DNA of 64,000 nt. It comes from Halorussus sp. MSC15.2. Lineage in GTDB: Archaea; Halobacteriota; Halobacteria; Halobacteriales; Haladaptataceae. Under the pieces are notes generated by a model that worked only from the letters and a program-made list of their open reading frames with translations, was not told where the DNA came from and ran no database searches. The position numbers and the translations under genes are program-made. Of the stretch, positions 8,450 through 17,400 are shown one piece after another. Within the stretch, counting starts at the first letter, position 1. Each line of letters begins with the position of its first letter. The stretch lies in assembly GCF_010747475.1 (NCBI RefSeq), contig NZ_VSLZ01000002.1, positions 372,001 to 436,000 on the forward strand, given 5' to 3'.

Positions 8450-9295
8450 TCAGGCTCCGGTTGCGGACCTGTCCTCGGCTTCGTCCTCGGTTTCGGACAG
8501 ACACTCCCGATAGAACGCGACCTGATAGACGTAGAAGAACGTGCTCGTCACGGTTCCAAGCACGGCGGTCGCCGCGACGTACGGAACGACGACTTCGGGC
8601 GAGAGACCAGCCAGCGGATACCCCGTCTGAGTCGTCGTTCCCGTCGCCAGCGACCCCGCGTACCGGGCGTAGAGCAGGATGATTGGCAGGCTTCCGACCA
8701 CCGTCACCACGGCCAGCACCGCATCGAACCCGAGCGTCGAGAGGAGGTTCCGTCTCACCAGTCGGTAACTCTGCTTGAGCGAGTCCGCGGGCGACTCGTC
8801 GGACACGACGACCGCCGGGAGGTAGAACTGGAGGAAGAACATCGGTACCAGCGCGAGCAGGTAGGTCCCGCCCATCACGAGCACCAGTATCACGGGCGAG
8901 TTACCGCCGCCGTTACTGCTTATCACGGCGAAGAGACCAATCAGACCGACGACTATCGCCACCACGAACACCGCGACGGCGGCGACGACGAGCAGGAGCG
9001 TGGCGGCCAGCGCGTCCGCGAAGTTGGCCTTCCCTTCCGAGAGGATAGTGCCGAGTCGAGGCGTCCCGTCGAACGCCTCTGCGACCATGCCGTACGCTCC
9101 CGCGACGAAGACCAGCGACGCGAGTTGGACCACGAACGTCCCGAAACTCCACGCGATTCTCGCCGGTCCGGACGAGAGCATCTGCCCGCCCGCGACGACG
9201 GCGTTCAGGAACGCGACGACCGCACCGGCGACGAACAGCACCGGGTTGCGCCGAAGCGTCTCGACTGCAATCGAAAGTGACGAAACGACAGCCAT
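8450..9295 (-). CDS. Polytopic membrane protein of unknown function
   Basis: A 281-residue protein with about six hydrophobic segments. It begins with an amphipathic stretch (SIAVETLRRNPVLFVAGAVV) and has a central PADSLKQSYRLVRRNLLS loop, a layout seen in uncharacterised haloarchaeal DUF4013-like membrane proteins. Specific assignment is not possible from sequence alone. It lies between the preQ0 genes on the opposite strand, so a link to that pathway is not implied. The C-terminal tail is acidic. Confidence 0.75.
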   Translation of the reverse strand: MAVVSSLSIAVETLRRNPVLFVAGAVVAFLNAVVAGGQMLSSGPARIAWSFGTFVVQLASLVFVAGAYGMVAEAFDGTPRLGTILSEGKANFADALAATLLLVVAAVAVFVVAIVVGLIGLFAVISSNGGGNSPVILVLVMGGTYLLALVPMFFLQFYLPAVVVSDESPADSLKQSYRLVRRNLLSTLGFDAVLAVVTVVGSLPIILLYARYAGSLATGTTTQTGYPLAGLSPEVVVPYVAATAVLGTVTSTFFYVYQVAFYRECLSETEDEAEDRSATGA

Positions 9296-9468
9296 ACCGA
9301 CAGGTCAAACGTTCGACTCATAATCCTATCGGTCGGCCGATACGCCACGGGGCGAGTCGGCCGGGCGGGGTCGGACGGTTCGGCCGGAGCAGTCGGCTCG
9401 ACAGAGTCGGTCGGACCGACCCGTACCGGGACGGTGCGCGACCGGAGCGACTCCGGACCGCACGACTC

Positions 9469-10194
9469 ATGAGTTCGGCGACGCAGTTGTCGGACATGAG
9501 CGACACCGAGAAACGCGCAGTCGTCCTCGCCTCTGGCGGGATGGACAGCGCCACGGCGGCCTACGTCGCCGCCGAAGAAGGCTACGACCTCTACCTGCTC
9601 CACACGTCTTACGGGCAGGAGACCGAAGGCAAGGAGTACGAGTGCGCCCGCCGACTCGCCGACGAAATCGACGCCGCGGACTTCCTCCGCGTCGAGACGG
9701 GCCACCTCGCGACCATCGGGAACTCCAGTCTCACCGACGACGAGATGGCGGTCGAGGACGCGGACCTCGACAGCGAGGAGGTGCCGACCTCGTACGTCCC
9801 GTTCCGGAACGCCAACCTGCTGGCGATGGCGACCTCCTACGCCGAGGCCAACGACTGCGAGGCCGTCTTCATCGGCGCGCACTCCGAGGACTTCTCGGGG
9901 TACCCCGACTGTCGTCCGGCCTTCTTCGAGGCTTTCCAGCACGTCGTCGATACCGGGACGAAGGACGACACCGACATCGAAATTCGCGCCCCGTTCGTGG
10001 AGTGGAGCAAGACCGACGTCGCCGAGCGCGGGACCGAACTCGGGGTCCCCTACGAGCACACGTGGAGTTGTTACCGCGCGGAGGCCCCGGCCTGCGGGAC
10101 CTGCGACGCCTGCGCGTTCCGACTGCAGGCGTTCCGGAACGTCGGCGTCCGCGACCCCATCGAGTACGAGGAGCGACCGGAGTACGCCGACTGA
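9469..10194 (+). CDS. queC: 7-cyano-7-deazaguanine synthase (QueC)
   Basis: An adenine-nucleotide alpha-hydrolase-fold, ATP-dependent enzyme that turns 7-carboxy-7-deazaguanine into preQ0. Visible: P-loop-like motif LASGGMDSATAAY, SYGQ, VPFRNANLLAMATSYAE, GAHSEDFSGYPDCRP, and the zinc-binding cysteines near the C-terminus (TWSCYRAEAPACGTCDAC). ATG at 9469 was chosen; ATG at 9496 (SDTEKRAVV) is an equally good start. An upstream extension would be arginine/proline-rich and unlikely. With queD and queE this covers three steps of the pathway. Confidence 0.93.
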   Translation: MSSATQLSDMSDTEKRAVVLASGGMDSATAAYVAAEEGYDLYLLHTSYGQETEGKEYECARRLADEIDAADFLRVETGHLATIGNSSLTDDEMAVEDADLDSEEVPTSYVPFRNANLLAMATSYAEANDCEAVFIGAHSEDFSGYPDCRPAFFEAFQHVVDTGTKDDTDIEIRAPFVEWSKTDVAERGTELGVPYEHTWSCYRAEAPACGTCDACAFRLQAFRNVGVRDPIEYEERPEYAD

Positions 10195-10227
10195 GTTCGG
10201 TCTCCGCGACCCTCTGTTCGCCTCTCG

Positions 10228-13200
10228 CTAGCCGCGATTTCGGGCGGCCAGCAGCGCCGCTCCGAGCAGCGCCGCCACCGCCGCGCCGACGCCGAACCCG
10301 GACACCGGAACCCGCGGCGCGGTCTGACCGTCCCCGTCGCCACCGGACCCGTCATCGCCGACCACCTCCAGCGTCGCCGAGGTGTTGCCGACCGTCGCGG
10401 TGTAGTTCCCGGCCGCCTCGACCTCGCGGACGAACGTCACCTCCGCGGTGTCGTGGGCCGGAACCCGGACCGCCTCGTTCGCCACCTGCTGGCCGAACAG
10501 GGTCAGCGCGACCGCTCGCTCGCCCGCCTCGCTCCCGGTGTTCTCGACGGTGGCCGTAATCTCGACCCGTCCGCCCGCCGAGACGGTCGAACTGTTCAGC
10601 GACACGTCGGCGACGCCGATGTCGGCCGTGGGTTCGGCCACGGTGACGTTACCCACCCGCGTCTGGCCGAGCGCGATTCGGTGGCGTCCGGGCGCGAGCG
10701 TCGCCTCGACGATAATCCGCTTCGTCTCACCCGCGGGCACCGTGACCGTCTCGGTCGCCGCCACCTCGCCGTCGGCCGTGAGGTTCGCCGCGAACTCGGC
10801 GGCCGACTCGCCCTCGTTGCGGAGCGTCGCCGTCACCGAGACCGGTTCGTCGGCCGCCACCCGCGTCGCGCCGAGTTCAGCGTCGGCGACCGTCACCGAC
10901 CGCTCGCCCCCGACCGCAATCGAGGACAGCGCGTCGGTCTCGACCCGGAGGACGACCGTCTCGCGGCGCGACGTGACCGTTGCGTTAGTTCGCTCCCACG
11001 CGTCGCCCGCGCGGCGGTACGCGGTCAGGTCCGCAGGCGCGAGACCGGCGTCGGCGAGGCGCGAGCGCTCGACTACCACCTCGTAGGTCACGCGCTCGAT
11101 TTGCTCGGACCGAACGTAGTTCGCACCGACCGAGAGCGACCCGAGAGCCACGTCCGCCGGGAGCGCGGGGTCGGCGATTCGCTCGCCGGACCGTGACGTT
11201 TCGACCGCGAAGTGCGGGTCGTCGCCGGCGAGGTTCACGGCCATCGACCGAAACGCGACGCCCGTCTTTTCGGCGGCCGCGGCCGCGGGTAGGTCGGCGC
11301 GAACCGTCTCGTCGCCCCGAGCGTTGCGCACGTCCACGACCCCGGCGTTCGGGCCGCGCTTCTGGGTCTCGGTGACGACCGGCGGCGGTCCGAGACTTGT
11401 CGAACCGCCTCCGCCGCCACCCCCGCCGCTGGAGTGGGCCTGTTCGGCGGGTTCGACCTCCATCCGGACGGTCGCGTTAGCGGTGTTGTTCCCAAAATCG
11501 ACCACCGCGACGGTGGCGTTGTAGGTGCCCGCCGAACCGTAGGCGTGTTCGACCGTCGCGTCCGTCGTGACCTCGTCGGTCTCGCCGTCGCCGTCGAAGT
11601 CCCATCGGTACTCGGTGATAGTGGTCTGGCCGTCGCTCGCGTTACTCGCGTCGAAGGTGACTGCGGCGTCGGTCTCGGTCGTGTTGGCCGCTACCGAGAG
11701 GCGCGCGGTCGGCGCTGTCCCGTCCTCGGGGAAGACTCGAACCGTCACGTTGTCGCTGGCGGCGTTCCCCCCGTTATCGACGACGGTGACCGTGGCGTCG
11801 TAGGTCCCCGTCGAACCGTAGGCGCGTTCGACGGTCGGGTTCGCCGTGACTTCGTCGGTCTCGCCGTCGCCGTCGAAGTCCCACCGGTACTCCGAAACTC
11901 CCCGGTCGTCGTCCGAGCCACTGGCGTCGAGACCGACGACTCCGCCCGCCTCGGTTCGACTCGCGTTCGCCGAGACTGTCGCGTTCGGTGCGGTCTCGTC
12001 GGGCGGAAGGACCTCGATTTCGGTCGTCGCGGTCGCGTTGTTGCCGCCCTCGTCCACGACTTCGAGCGTGACGGGGAAGGTACCGTTGCCGTCGAAGGTG
12101 TAGGCCACGCGCTCGCCGGTCGCGGTCGCGTTTCCGGCCAGCGACCAGCGGTACTCGGCGATTCCGGTGTCGTCTGTCGAGTTGCCAGCGTCGAGGACCA
12201 CCTGTTCGCCCTCGACGGGCGTCGCGGGCGAGGCGACGCGAATCGCCGGGTCCGGCGGACTGTCCTCGGACACCGAGACGGTCCGAGTCGTCGTCGCGTT
12301 GTTTCCGCCCCCGTCTACCACGGTAAGGCCGACCTCGTAGTCACCCGCCTCGTCGTAGGTCCGGGTGACGGTCGGGTCGGTGGTGTTCCGCTCGACCGCA
12401 CCGTCGCCGTCGAAGTCCCAGCGGTACTCCGTGACGCCTACGTCGTCGCTCGCGTTCCGCGCGTCGAAGGTGACGGGGAACCCCTGCGTCGGCGAGTCGC
12501 CGGTCCGGAACGCGGCGCTCGGCGGGTCGTCGGACTCGACGCTGACGCTGACCCGCTCGCGGTCGGCGTTGCCCGCCGCGTCCACCACGGTCACGGTGGC
12601 GTTGTAGGTCCCGGCGGCGGCGAACTCGCGGGTCACCGTCGGGTCGTCGGTCGTGCGTTCGACCTCGCCGTCGCCGTCGAAGTCCCAGCGGTACTCCGCG
12701 ACGCCGCGGTTGTCCGAGGAGTCACTGGCGTTGAATCCGACCGGGTAGCCGGCTACTCCGTCCTCGCCCGAGAGCGCGGCGTTCGGGGCGCTCTCGTCCG
12801 GACCGCAGTAGCCGGTCCGAATCGTCACCGGGTCGTTCATGTCGAGTCCGACCGCGCTCGGGTCGCCGACGCTGCCGGTGAGGAACTGCCACGCTCGGGT
12901 GTCGCCCGACCGGTCCACCGGAGAGTCGTAGAGGGCGGCCTGCTCGTCGAACGCCGGGACGACGGTGACCTCGGTCCCGTCGCGGTCGAGACCCCGGAAG
13001 ACCGCACCGTCGGTCCGGTCGCCGTACCACGACCAGTCGATACGGTCGCGCGAGAAGCGGTCGTCCTGTCTGGCGTAGTCGTCGTCCTCGACCACCCAGT
13101 TTCCGCCGCTCGGGAGTCCGCGGAACCGGAACGTCGCGGCGCTCCCGTCGCCCTCGTCGCCGCCGAGGGCGTTGTGAACCATCACGAGGCTCACGCCGTC

Positions 13201-13500
13201 GGGTCCGTCGTAGAGGAAGAGACGACTCGTGTCCTCCTGCGGGAGGTTACGGGGCATGTACGAACTGTACGTGTACTGGTCGTCTCCGCCGTCGTTCTCG
13301 ATGTTGCGGTAGTCGTAGAACGACGCGACGCCTTCGCTACCGTCGAGGGGCGACACCTCGTAGCACTGAGAACCCTGCTCGACGACGAAGGTGTGTTCCG
13401 CGGCCGCGGCGGTCCCTGCGGAGGGCGGCAGTGGGACCGCCGCCGCGACCGACAGGAGAGCGATACCGACGATAGCGAGTCTCGTTCGTGTCCGAGTCAT
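10228..13500 (-). CDS. PKD-repeat surface protein with PGF-CTERM-like tail (1090 aa)
   Basis: A large exported, surface-anchored protein. The signal peptide (residues 1-34) is followed by a 205-residue N-terminal domain with two conserved cysteines (QCYEV at 45-49, YCGP at 231-234). Five PKD repeats follow at about 240-320, 325-410, 415-498, 503-590 and 595-683, most with the signature YRWDFDGDG. Next come a nine-glycine linker (~692-699) and a second half including two CARDB-like repeats (ADEPVSVTATLRNEG; SAGGRVEITATVENTG). The tail VSGFGVGAAVAALLGAALLA and basic end resemble PGF-CTERM (S instead of P), a signal for archaeosortase processing and lipid attachment. The N-terminal domain is shared with the 1573-residue protein at 14429-19150. 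Confidence 0.85.
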   Translation of the reverse strand: MTRTRTRLAIVGIALLSVAAAVPLPPSAGTAAAAEHTFVVEQGSQCYEVSPLDGSEGVASFYDYRNIENDGGDDQYTYSSYMPRNLPQEDTSRLFLYDGPDGVSLVMVHNALGGDEGDGSAATFRFRGLPSGGNWVVEDDDYARQDDRFSRDRIDWSWYGDRTDGAVFRGLDRDGTEVTVVPAFDEQAALYDSPVDRSGDTRAWQFLTGSVGDPSAVGLDMNDPVTIRTGYCGPDESAPNAALSGEDGVAGYPVGFNASDSSDNRGVAEYRWDFDGDGEVERTTDDPTVTREFAAAGTYNATVTVVDAAGNADRERVSVSVESDDPPSAAFRTGDSPTQGFPVTFDARNASDDVGVTEYRWDFDGDGAVERNTTDPTVTRTYDEAGDYEVGLTVVDGGGNNATTTRTVSVSEDSPPDPAIRVASPATPVEGEQVVLDAGNSTDDTGIAEYRWSLAGNATATGERVAYTFDGNGTFPVTLEVVDEGGNNATATTEIEVLPPDETAPNATVSANASRTEAGGVVGLDASGSDDDRGVSEYRWDFDGDGETDEVTANPTVERAYGSTGTYDATVTVVDNGGNAASDNVTVRVFPEDGTAPTARLSVAANTTETDAAVTFDASNASDGQTTITEYRWDFDGDGETDEVTTDATVEHAYGSAGTYNATVAVVDFGNNTANATVRMEVEPAEQAHSSGGGGGGGGSTSLGPPPVVTETQKRGPNAGVVDVRNARGDETVRADLPAAAAAEKTGVAFRSMAVNLAGDDPHFAVETSRSGERIADPALPADVALGSLSVGANYVRSEQIERVTYEVVVERSRLADAGLAPADLTAYRRAGDAWERTNATVTSRRETVVLRVETDALSSIAVGGERSVTVADAELGATRVAADEPVSVTATLRNEGESAAEFAANLTADGEVAATETVTVPAGETKRIIVEATLAPGRHRIALGQTRVGNVTVAEPTADIGVADVSLNSSTVSAGGRVEITATVENTGSEAGERAVALTLFGQQVANEAVRVPAHDTAEVTFVREVEAAGNYTATVGNTSATLEVVGDDGSGGDGDGQTAPRVPVSGFGVGAAVAALLGAALLAARNRG

Positions 13501-13805
13501 GTGGAGCGGGGAGAGGGTGTGCGAGCGACGGGCGACGCCGTCCGCCCGCGTTTCGTGTCGTTCGACCGCCTGCGAACCGGCGGCACGCCCCGACGTTCCC
13601 CGGAGACGGCCTTTGTTATACGTCGTCTGTGCGGGGGTAGCCGAGTCCGGACCCGCGGCGTCGTCCGTGCTTAATCGGTGACAGTTCCGGCTTAGGTCCA
13701 GACCGCCCGGCGATACTCGGTGACGGACGACCGCCGAAAACGACGGGCTGGCGCGGTCGGTGGACCGGCAGAAAGCACTTGTCGGACGGTCCGAACCGTG
13801 TCACC
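13501..13805. other. Divergent promoter region
   Basis: 305 bases between the first PKD gene and the lipoprotein gene. It contains CCTTTGTTAT at 13610-13619 (ATAACAAAGG on the minus strand), which recurs before two other minus-strand genes. No gene seen. Confidence 0.5.
13610..13619 (-). promoter_or_regulatory. ATAACAAAGG motif upstream of PKD gene
   Basis: An exact 10-base motif on the minus strand, about 110 nt before the start at 13500. The same 10-mer occurs at 19392-19401 and 36800-36809, always upstream of a minus-strand gene. It is a candidate TATA/promoter element; here it would give a leader of roughly 85 nt. Confidence 0.4.
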
Positions 13806-14339
13806 GTGCCCTCCACTCACTCCCGACGGACCCTCCTGCGGTCCTGCGGTCTGGCTCTCGGTACCGGCACCGCTGGCTGTCTCGGCGGATTCCAGAACGG
13901 AGACCCGTCGAGCGACCCTGACGCGCCCGGCGACGACGCGACTCGGAAGAACGAGTCCACGGCGCGAAGTACTACCGCGTCGAACGGTTCGACCGCGAAC
14001 GACACAGCGACGCCGCGAACGACCGCTGAGGCGACGCTGTCCCCGGACGTAGTGAGCGACGAGGCGGCGAAGGAGCGCGCGCTTGCGGCCGAGGAGGCGT
14101 TCCTCACCGAACGCCTCGGGAACGCGAGTTGCCTCGACAACTGGGGGACGTACCCGACGACGGCGCACAAGCGCGCGACGGTCGTCGAGCGGACCGCCGA
14201 CGGCGTTCGCGTCGAGGTCTCTCACCCCTTCTCGTACTCGACGAGGCGAACTGAGGCCGACGGCGCTTCGCGCGCGGTCTACCTCGTCACCGCCGACGAC
14301 GCTCGGCGCGTCAGCGGCGACACGATTTCGCCGTGCTGA
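13806..14339 (+). CDS. Tat-exported lipoprotein of unknown function
   Basis: GTG at 13806 gives a 177-residue protein that opens with a Tat motif and lipobox (SRRTLLRSCGLALG, then TAGCLGG), so it is exported folded and lipid-anchored. A 60-residue Thr/Ser/Asn/Asp-rich stalk follows, then a domain of about 100 residues with two or three cysteines (NASCLDNWGTYPTTAHKRAT, ending SGDTISPC) that may form a disulfide. No family recognised. It sits between the two PKD surface-protein genes on the opposite strand, so a shared cell-surface setting is likely. A TTG nine codons upstream is a less likely start. Confidence 0.75.
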   Translation: MPSTHSRRTLLRSCGLALGTGTAGCLGGFQNGDPSSDPDAPGDDATRKNESTARSTTASNGSTANDTATPRTTAEATLSPDVVSDEAAKERALAAEEAFLTERLGNASCLDNWGTYPTTAHKRATVVERTADGVRVEVSHPFSYSTRRTEADGASRAVYLVTADDARRVSGDTISPC

Positions 14340-14428
14340 ACCGCGCTGTGAACTACGGAACGCTTCGCGTGCCCGTCTTCACTCGCGTCAGAAGAAGGAA
14401 AGAGAACAGCGTCGGGTAGCGAGTCGCG

Positions 14429-17400
14429 TTAGCTCCGCCGGAGGGCGACGAGCGCGGCCGCGAGGAGCGCGACCAGCGAGACGCCGACGCCGAATCCGGG
14501 GACGCTCGACGAGTTGTCGGTCGTCTCGGACTCGGTAGTTGACTCCCCGCCGGAGTCGCTGGTCGTCGTCTCGACGCTCTTCACGGTGATTTCGGCGGTC
14601 TCGTCGCCGACGCCGACCTCGTAGACGCCCGCGGCGTCGAACGCGTGCGAGAAGGCGACGTCGGTCGCGCCGTCCGCCTCGACCGAGACGGTCTTGGTGG
14701 CGACGACTTCGCCGTCCACGGTCAGTTCGACTCGGTGAGTCCCGTCGGCGCGACCCGTGTTCTCGACGGTCGCGCTCACGCGGACGGAGTCGCCGGGTTC
14801 GACCCGCTGGCTCCCGACCGAGGCGTCCGCGACGCTCGTGACGGGTTGGCCGACGCCGACCGCGTAGGTGCCGTCGGAGACGTTCGCGCGGAACTCGTAG
14901 GCGTCTGCCGTCGCGTTACGCTGAACCGTCTCGACTGTTGCCCACGTCCCGTTCTCGTAGCGGAACAGACTCACCGCGTTCGGCCCCGCGCCGGTCGCGT
15001 TCAGTCGGGCCTTCGAGACGGTGACCGTGACCTGCTCCGCGCCGCTGACGTTCGCGTACGAGAGCGGGACGAAGCCGGCGTCCTCGACGGTCGGCGCAGC
15101 GATGCCCTCGGGAGCGGAGTCGGTCACGCGGACCGCGGGGTCGGCGTTCGGTCCGCTCGACGAGACGACGACCGTGCCGACGCGGCCGTCAGCGTCTCGG
15201 AGAGGTGCGGAGACGGTACTGTCGGACTCGTCGTTCGAGTCCTCCGGGTCGGCCGGTCCGATGCCGCCGGTTCTGCTGTCGGTGTTGTCGCCGCCGTCGT
15301 AGCCGCCCTGTCCGTCGTCGCCGTCGTTACCGTCGTCAGAACCGTCGTTACCGTCGTCCGCCGCGGTGACGGTGACCGTCTCGGTCACGACGTTTTCGGC
15401 ACCGGCGCGGGTCCGCAGGACCAACTCGACCGTGTGCTGGCCGGGTTCGTCGAAGGAGGTGGTCCACGTCGTCGCTCGCTCCGGACCGGACTTCCACGCG
15501 AAGTGCCGGAGGTGCTCGAAATGCTGGTTGGGGTCCGTCGCGGTGAAGGTGACGTTCTCGCCCACCGAGACCGTCTCCGCGGAGGCGCTGACGGTCGCGT
15601 TAGGCACGACCTTCTCGACGGTGTAGGTCACCGTGGCGGTGTCGGTCTGACCGCTGGTGTCCTCGACTATCACGGTCGCTTGATACGTGCCGGGTCCGTC
15701 GAGGTGGATGTACGGCTTGAAGGAGGTCGTGTTGTCGTCGTACCACTCGACCTCCCCGTCGCCGTCGATGTCCCAGCGGTACGACTCGATGCCTTCGTCG
15801 TCGGTCGACGCCGAGGCGTCGAGCGGGTAGAACAGCAGGCTCATCTTCCCCGTATCGGGAGCCGTGAGCCGTGCCGTCGGCGCGTCGTCCGTGGACCGCT
15901 CGCGGACGACCACGCTCTCGGTCGCGGTGTCGGACTGCCCCGACTCGTCCACGACCGTCACGGTGACGTGGTACGTTCCCGCGGCGGAGAACGCGTGGTC
16001 CACCGTCGCCTCGTCGGTGGTCAGGTCGGTCGTCCCGTCGCCGTCGAAGTCCCACTCGTAGGCGGTCACGTTGCTGTCGTCCGACGATTCAGCGGCGTCG
16101 AAGCTGACGGTCTCGCCGGGCGCGACCGCGGTCGGGTCGGCGGTCAGCCTCGCGGTCGGCGGCATCTCGCCGTCCGTTATCTGGTCCGGCGTGGGACTCG
16201 TCGCGGTCTGGGTACCGAGACCGAAGTTCGAGAAGTCGGTCTCCCAGACGAGGTTCGAGTCGTTGCTCGCCGGGTTCCACGTCGCGGTGAACGTGTGGCG
16301 TCCGGTCTCGAACTCGACCGGCGGTTCGGTGGCAGTGTTTCCGGCGGCGAACTCGCTACCGCCGGCGCGCATCGCTTCGTCGTTCGGGTTGACGTAGCCG
16401 AACGTGACCTTGTACGCCCCGTCGTCTACCTTCGTCGCGTTCTCGACGAACGTGTTCGGACGGTCCGGTCGGGCCGCGTCGTACTGGGCCTCGAAGTCGG
16501 GGTTCTCCTCGGTCACCACCGCGGGTTCGGACATGTTGCCTTCGTAGAGTGCCACGTCGACAACGACGGGACCCCACTGGCCCTCGTCGGTGACGCGGAA
16601 GACCTTCGACCCGTTCACCGAACCGAGGGGGTAGTTCGATTCCCCGGGTCCGCTGGACGTGTAGTACGCCGAGTCGACCCACACGGTCCCGTAGTCGCCG
16701 TTGACCCGGAACGCTGTCGCGTTGATGAACTCGACGGGGTCGGGTACCGAGACCGTCTTCGTCGCGGTGTCGGTGTTGCCGGCGGCGTCTTCGACCGTCA
16801 GCGCGACGGTGTGTTTGCCGCTCTGGGCGAACTGGTACTCGACCTGTTCGCCGTGCTTCGTCTCGCTGCCGTCGAACGTCCAGGTGTAGTTGACGACGCC
16901 GCTATCGTCGGTCGAGTTGCCGGCGTCGAAGGCCGCGGTGACGTTCACGGACGCCGAGTCAGGGCCGCTGATGGCGGCCGTCGGCCCGGTGTCGCCGCCG
17001 TCGCTGCCGTTCAGTTCGCCCGCGGTCTTCGTCTGTGCGCTCACGTCGCTCTGGTCGAAGTTGCTCCGGTTGAGCGTCCACGTCGCGCGCTCACCGTCGC
17101 TGTCGGGCGTCCACGTCACCGTGAACGTGTGGTCGCCCGACGCGACCTCTTGGGGCGCGTCACCGGAGACGTTCCCCGAGAGCGTGCTGTCCATGAACAG
17201 CGCCTCGTCGTTCGGGTTGTGGTAGCCGAACGTCACCTCGTACGTCCCGTTACCGACCGCCGCGACGTTCTCGACCGAGACGTTCACCGGACGCGGTTCG
17301 ATGAGTTCGGCGTAGTAGTCGAGACGCGGGTTCTCCTTCCGGAGTTCGGTCTCGGCGTCGTCGAAGTCCTTGTCCGCGGTGGCGACGTTTATCATCGACC

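Noticed and set aside
9340..9468. Repetitive GTCGG-rich stretch before queC
   Set aside because: Irregular spacing and no fixed unit length, unlike the arrays at 8344 and 52637; probably composition bias.
11434..13674. 746-codon plus-strand frame opposite the first PKD gene
   Set aside because: Same kind of shadow; no domain and overlaps a well-supported gene.
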